Assembly (NCBI GenBank): GCA_964371225.1
Contig: CAYJNA010000098.1
Coordinates: forward strand, 1 to 8,837
DNA: 8,837 nucleotides
DNA from: CAYJAD01 sp964371225
GTDB lineage: Bacteria > Desulfobacterota > Desulfovibrionia > Desulfovibrionales > Desulfovibrionaceae
Reading direction: 5' to 3'
The notes under the pieces were generated by a model. The model ran no database searches, was not told the origin of the DNA, and saw only the letters and a list, made by a program, of their open reading frames with translations. Both the position numbers and the translations under genes were made by a program. Positions within the stretch are counted from its first letter, which is position 1; each line of letters begins with the position of its first letter. Below are positions 5,543 through 8,837 of this stretch, in pieces.

Positions 5543-6529
5543 ATGAGAAAGATGCATATAGCAGTTAAATCACTTGTTCTTGCTTTAACCCTGACTTTCG
5601 GCGCGCAAAGTGCTTTGGCCAAAACCTATGTATCCATGGGCACCAATCCTGTGGGCATGGCGTGGTATACCATGGGTGCTGCTTTGTCTGAAGTTTTACG
5701 CACCGAAGCTCCCGACATTGCCATGACTGTGGAAGCCACCAATGGCGCAGTACATAATGTGAATCTTATGGCCATGGGCGACATTGAAATGTCCTTAACT
5801 TCTGCTAAAGAAGCACAAGATGCTTATAATGGTACTGGTCGCTATAAAGCTAAATTACCTATTTTAGGACTTTTTGCTACTTCTGTAGCTTATAGTCAAT
5901 GTGTCGCTTTGGCAGATTCTGAGATTAAAAGCTTTGAGGATCTCAAAGGCAAGCGCATTGGCGTAGGTGTGGCCGGTTCTTCCACCCGTGTGGATAATCA
6001 AGAGTTGCTTGGTATAAGCGGCATGAAGTTTGATGACTTTGATGCTTTTTCCGAAACCTTGCCCGAAGCTGTGGAAAAAATGAAAAATGGTCAATTGGAA
6101 GCGAATATGTGGTTTGGTGTTTCTCCTTTAGCACCGCTCATGGACTTAGCGCAATCTCGTGATTTAACATGGTTTGCTTTAAGCAAAGAAAAGGCCGAAG
6201 AACTTTCCAAAAAGTACCCTTATTATTACTATTCCGAACTTCCAGCCAATACCTATCCTAAGCAGGATAAGCCTGTACCCACCGTGGCGCAGCGCTATAG
6301 TATGGTAGCTCTAGCTGAAATGGATGAAGACATTGCTTATCAAATCACCAAGGCTACCATTGAAAACTTGGATAAGCTCGCCGCCATCTACAAAGGGTGG
6401 GGTTCAGCCAGTCGTGACCATGTATTGCAATCCATGACCATTCCTTTACATCCCGGTGCTGTGAAATATTTCCGTGAAATCAACTTACCTGGCCTTGATG
6501 AATACATGGCAAAGTATCCCAATAAGTAA
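5543..6529 (+). CDS. TAXI family TRAP transporter solute-binding protein (periplasmic receptor)
   Basis: A 328-residue exported protein. It has a Sec signal peptide (Arg2 and Lys3, a hydrophobic core around 7-20, then ALA at 24-26), with cleavage expected before Lys27, leaving about 302 mature residues. The mature start (TYVSMGTNPVGMAWYTMGAALSEVL region, 28-52) and the following AMTVEATNGAVHNVNLMAMGDIEMSLTSA pattern (about 60-90) are typical of the TAXI family of periplasmic binding proteins, as is FEDLKGKRIGVGVAGSSTR about 130-148. It captures the solute in the periplasm and hands it to the fused permease encoded just upstream, which is the usual pairing. Known TAXI ligands include dicarboxylates and amino acids such as glutamate. 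The ligand here is not predictable by eye. Codon use and base composition match the neighbours. A hairpin follows ten bases after the stop. Confidence 0.95.
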   Translation: MRKMHIAVKSLVLALTLTFGAQSALAKTYVSMGTNPVGMAWYTMGAALSEVLRTEAPDIAMTVEATNGAVHNVNLMAMGDIEMSLTSAKEAQDAYNGTGRYKAKLPILGLFATSVAYSQCVALADSEIKSFEDLKGKRIGVGVAGSSTRVDNQELLGISGMKFDDFDAFSETLPEAVEKMKNGQLEANMWFGVSPLAPLMDLAQSRDLTWFALSKEKAEELSKKYPYYYYSELPANTYPKQDKPVPTVAQRYSMVALAEMDEDIAYQITKATIENLDKLAAIYKGWGSASRDHVLQSMTIPLHPGAVKYFREINLPGLDEYMAKYPNK

Positions 6530-6537
6530 CATATGTT

Positions 6538-6579
6538 TAAAGAGGAAGGGCTAAACTTTAAGTAGGTTCTTCCTCTTTA
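6538..6579 (+). terminator. Hairpin after the TAXI receptor gene (terminator or partial terminator)
   Basis: TAAAGAGGAAG (6538-6548) and CTTCCTCTTTA (6569-6579) form a perfect eleven-pair stem around a 20-base loop, nine bases after the receptor stop. The T-run lies in the stem itself (CTCTTTAT). With the long loop, termination may be incomplete, allowing read-through into the next gene, which starts 22 bases later. Confidence 0.6.
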
Positions 6580-6589
6580 TAGTATCATT

Positions 6590-6604
6590 AAGGTGCACGT
6601 TATG
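6590..6604 (+). promoter_or_regulatory. Ribosome binding site deciding the start of the phosphoesterase fusion
   Basis: AAGG at 6590-6593 stands eight bases before the ATG at 6602-6604. An in-frame GTG at 6593 overlaps this AAGG and has no site of its own, so the ATG is preferred. This gives 701 residues rather than 704. Confidence 0.65.
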
Positions 6605-8707
6605 AAAAAAACGCAAGATTTAGGAAAAAAACTTTTTTCCTTCGCTGTGGTGGCAGATACACATTTGAATCAAGATGAGATGGACTGTAATTCACCTTTT
6701 CCCGTAAATACTTTAGCCAATTTGCGTATGCGCCATGTGGTGCAAGATATTAATACGCAAGATGTTGATTTTGTGGTGCATCTTGGAGATATTATTCATC
6801 CTGTACCGGCAGTGAAGAATTTATATGTGCAGGCTGCAGCGCGCTTTCACGCTCAGGTGAAAGACCTTAGTGTGCCTTTGTACCTTACTCCCGGCAATCA
6901 CGATATTGGGGATAAGCCCATGCCTTGGGCACCTGCTGGCACCATTACTGATGAATATGTAAGTTTATGGCGTGAAGTTTTTGGAAAGGATTATTTTTCC
7001 TTTTGTCATAAGGGTGTGTGTTTTATTGTTTTTAACTCACAGCTTTGCAATAGTGGCCTTGCTCTTGAAGCAGAGCAGGAGGCTTGGTTGGAAGCAGAAT
7101 TGCAAAAGCATGAGCATAAAAGAATGTTCTTTTGCACACATTATCCACCTTTTATGTATGATCGCCATGAACCGGAACATTATGATAATATTGCAGAGCC
7201 TGCACGCTCGCGTTTGCTTGCACTTTTAGATACGTATGCTGTGGAAGGGCTTTTTGCCGGACATGTGCATAATTTTTGGTATTTGCAAGAAGATGCTGTA
7301 CATCATTATCTTTTGCCTTCCACGGCCTTTGTGCGTCAAGATTATAGTGAAATGCTAAAGACACCTCCTGCTTTTGAAGCCACGGAAGCAGGGCGTAATG
7401 ATGCGGAAAAGCTTGGGTATTTTGTGGTACATATGTATGAGCACGGTCATGTATGCCGCATGGTGCGCACACACGGAACATGTGTAGAAGAAAAATCTGC
7501 GGCGCACATGACGCAAAAGAAACCTTGCATAAAAACCGTAAGCCCTCAAGAAAATACCTGCGCTTCCTTGGGCTTTGATTTACGTGATAGCTGGGCACAT
7601 GCTGTAAGCATTGCTCCCAGTGGGGCTTTAGACGAATTTGATCGTAAAGAAGTACGTAATGATTACCCCTTATTGGCATTGTGGGAAATGGGTGTGCGTC
7701 ATGTGCGTGTTCCTTTTCATGATTTGCGTGATGCCAAGGTTCGGGAGCGCATGGAGCATCTTGTAAGCCTTGGACATAGCTTTACTTTATTCTCTTTTGG
7801 GGAAATTTCAACCGCCGATAGGCAATTGGTGGCAAAACATGCCCATCTTTTGCGTGGTTGGGAAATAGCATGTCGTTGGGATACTTTGCCAAGTATGGCT
7901 AAGAGTATAGCCAAAGTGCGTAAAGTAACAGATTTACCTTTATACTTAAGTCGTATGTGGGAGCATGAGGATAATAAAAGCCCCGACGGACGCTATTTTC
8001 ATGTGATGAATCATGGCTTAACAGCGAAGAATATCACAGAAAATGCAGCGTATTTCACCGCCGTGGAAGCATTGGCACATCTGGAAGAGGTGGGTTTTGT
8101 CTTTCGCATTATGCGCCACGAAGATATGCATGAAGCCATGCAAGCCATTCTTACATTTACGAAAATGTCTGAGCGTCCTTGCTCTGTGCATGTGCGTATG
8201 GCAGATTTTAATCCTTCCTATGTCACGGCAACGTGTTCGGAAGTTGATGATAGGTTTAATAGCGTTTGTTTGGCACAGGCTTTATTTTGTTCAGCGTATA
8301 CAGATATACATGTTTTTGCTGATACCTTGATAGATGTGGATAGAGGGTATTTTCCGCGTTATGGCGTGCTGGATAGCATTTGTAATCCACGGGCAGCAGC
8401 GCATGTGGTGGCGCATGTATACGGATTTTTACATGAAGGTGTTGGCGCTTTTGATGCTATGCAAATCATAGAAGATACTACCATGCGGGTCTTATGGGCA
8501 AAGCAAGGGCAAGAGAGTGTAGCGTGTATTTTCCCCAAAAAGGAAAATATGCCATTAAGTAAAGCAAAAATAGAAGAAATTGCACAACAAATAGCGCAAA
8601 ACAACAGCATACAGCAGATACAGCTGGTGGATGCTGTACAAGGTATTAAATACGCAGCGCAAGATGTGGACGGAGCACAGCCTGTATATCTATTGCGTGT
8701 ATCTTAG
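6602..8707 (+). CDS. Calcineurin-like metallophosphoesterase fused to a TIM-barrel-like C-terminal region
   Basis: A 701-residue protein without signal peptide or membrane segment, so probably cytoplasmic. Residues about 10-290 form a complete two-metal phosphoesterase: ADTH (Asp19, His21), GDIIH (Asp63, His66), GNHD (Asn99, His100, Asp101), CTHYPP (His180) and GHVH (His221, His223). All metal ligands are present, so hydrolysis of a phosphomono- or diester is expected. After a linker (about 293-320), residues about 322-610 show alternating strands and helices like a (beta/alpha)8 barrel: HVRVPF (367-372), SFTLFSFGE (393-401), WEIACRWD (420-427), LPLYLSRMWE (445-454), VFRIMRHED (500-508), SVHVRMADFNPS (528-539), and a final strand and loop IHVFADTLIDVDRG (569-582) followed by GVLDSICNPRAA (588-599). 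The last part resembles clan-A glycoside hydrolases, but no clear catalytic Glu pair is seen. Residues 625-701 look like a small beta domain. The gene follows the TAXI receptor by 72 bases and may be co-transcribed. The substrate and the role of the C-terminal region are unknown. Confidence 0.88.
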   Translation: MKKTQDLGKKLFSFAVVADTHLNQDEMDCNSPFPVNTLANLRMRHVVQDINTQDVDFVVHLGDIIHPVPAVKNLYVQAAARFHAQVKDLSVPLYLTPGNHDIGDKPMPWAPAGTITDEYVSLWREVFGKDYFSFCHKGVCFIVFNSQLCNSGLALEAEQEAWLEAELQKHEHKRMFFCTHYPPFMYDRHEPEHYDNIAEPARSRLLALLDTYAVEGLFAGHVHNFWYLQEDAVHHYLLPSTAFVRQDYSEMLKTPPAFEATEAGRNDAEKLGYFVVHMYEHGHVCRMVRTHGTCVEEKSAAHMTQKKPCIKTVSPQENTCASLGFDLRDSWAHAVSIAPSGALDEFDRKEVRNDYPLLALWEMGVRHVRVPFHDLRDAKVRERMEHLVSLGHSFTLFSFGEISTADRQLVAKHAHLLRGWEIACRWDTLPSMAKSIAKVRKVTDLPLYLSRMWEHEDNKSPDGRYFHVMNHGLTAKNITENAAYFTAVEALAHLEEVGFVFRIMRHEDMHEAMQAILTFTKMSERPCSVHVRMADFNPSYVTATCSEVDDRFNSVCLAQALFCSAYTDIHVFADTLIDVDRGYFPRYGVLDSICNPRAAAHVVAHVYGFLHEGVGAFDAMQIIEDTTMRVLWAKQGQESVACIFPKKENMPLSKAKIEEIAQQIAQNNSIQQIQLVDAVQGIKYAAQDVDGAQPVYLLRVS

Positions 8708-8716
8708 TCGATAAGG

Positions 8717-8740
8717 GAAAGCCTACGCTTTCTTTTATTA
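8717..8740 (+). terminator. Factor-independent terminator after the phosphoesterase gene
   Basis: GAAAGC (8717-8722) and GCTTTC (8727-8732) enclose a four-base loop and are followed by TTTTATTA. The stem can be lengthened by weaker G-T and A-T pairs on both sides. It begins nine bases after the stop codon. Confidence 0.75.
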
Positions 8741-8743
8741 TAC

Positions 8744-8768
8744 GCCCCCCCAGCGAGACTGGGGGGCC
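8744..8768. repeat. GC-rich hairpin (CCCCCCAG / CTGGGGGG)
   Basis: An eight-pair stem (8746-8753 and 8759-8766) with loop CGAGA, flanked by a single C/C mismatch and one more pair. It is strikingly GC-rich against its AT-rich surroundings. The + strand side is followed by CCCTTTATA, the - strand side by GCGTATAATAAAAG, so neither is an ideal terminator tail. It could serve as a back-up terminator or be an imported repeat. Confidence 0.55.
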
Positions 8769-8777
8769 CTTTATACT

Positions 8778-8816
8778 AAAAAGCCGCACTCTTTTCACCA
8801 AAGAGTGCGGCTTTTT
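8778..8816. terminator. Bidirectional terminator hairpin
   Basis: A perfect 17-pair stem (arms 8778-8794 and 8800-8816) with loop TCACC, starting with AAAAAGCCGC and ending GCGGCTTTTT. The A-run and T-run at the ends make it work on either strand. It would stop the TRAP-phosphoesterase transcript and possibly a convergent gene entering from the right, beyond the window. Confidence 0.9.
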
Positions 8817-8837
8817 GACATAATTCATTATGCAGAA

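Noticed and set aside
6578..6583. TATAGT as a -10 box for a separate promoter of the phosphoesterase gene.
   Set aside because: No -35-like hexamer lies 16-18 bases upstream, and the start site would fall on the ribosome binding site.

Overview
The window reads as ordinary chromosomal DNA from an anaerobic, Gram-negative-type bacterium of moderate GC content (mid-40s percent by eye). The reasons are a TRAP transporter with a Sec-exported periplasmic receptor, a tRNA-Asn with an encoded CCA end, strong GGAGG ribosome binding sites and factor-independent terminators. A low-GC host-associated relative of Desulfovibrionaceae would fit, but this is a guess from gene style, not from a marker gene. 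No mobile element, CRISPR array or prophage gene is visible.

Left block (1-2644, + strand): the 3' end of a gene for a thioester reductase-like SDR domain, the type found at the C-terminus of NRPS-like enzymes. It overlaps by one base the start of a MATE-family multidrug/metabolite exporter that carries an extra C-terminal GHKL ATPase domain of the RsbW/anti-sigma type. The pair looks like the end of a small biosynthesis-and-export operon and is closed by a hairpin terminator.

Middle block (2672-3280, - strand): a tRNA-Asn(GUU) with its own promoter and terminator, then a 275-base AT-rich gap without a gene that holds two sets of interlocking inverted repeats, then a small 4-oxalocrotonate tautomerase-like enzyme that keeps Pro1 but lacks the two substrate-binding arginines of classical 4-OT.

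Right block (3412-8816, + strand): a promoter region with a CTCATG/CATGAG inverted repeat, a fused TRAP permease (DctQ and DctM halves in one protein), an intercistronic hairpin, a TAXI-type periplasmic receptor with a very strong ribosome binding site, a hairpin, and a 701-residue cytoplasmic protein. That protein joins a complete calcineurin-like metallophosphoesterase to a C-terminal region resembling a glycoside-hydrolase-type TIM barrel. Three consecutive hairpins end the block. Permease and receptor together form an ion-driven uptake system. The phosphoesterase fusion may act on the imported compound or a product of it, but the substrate cannot be read from the sequence.

The items most worth a second look are the MATE-ATPase fusion coupled to a reductase-type synthetase, the phosphoesterase/TIM-barrel fusion next to the TRAP system, and the interlocking inverted repeats downstream of the tautomerase gene.
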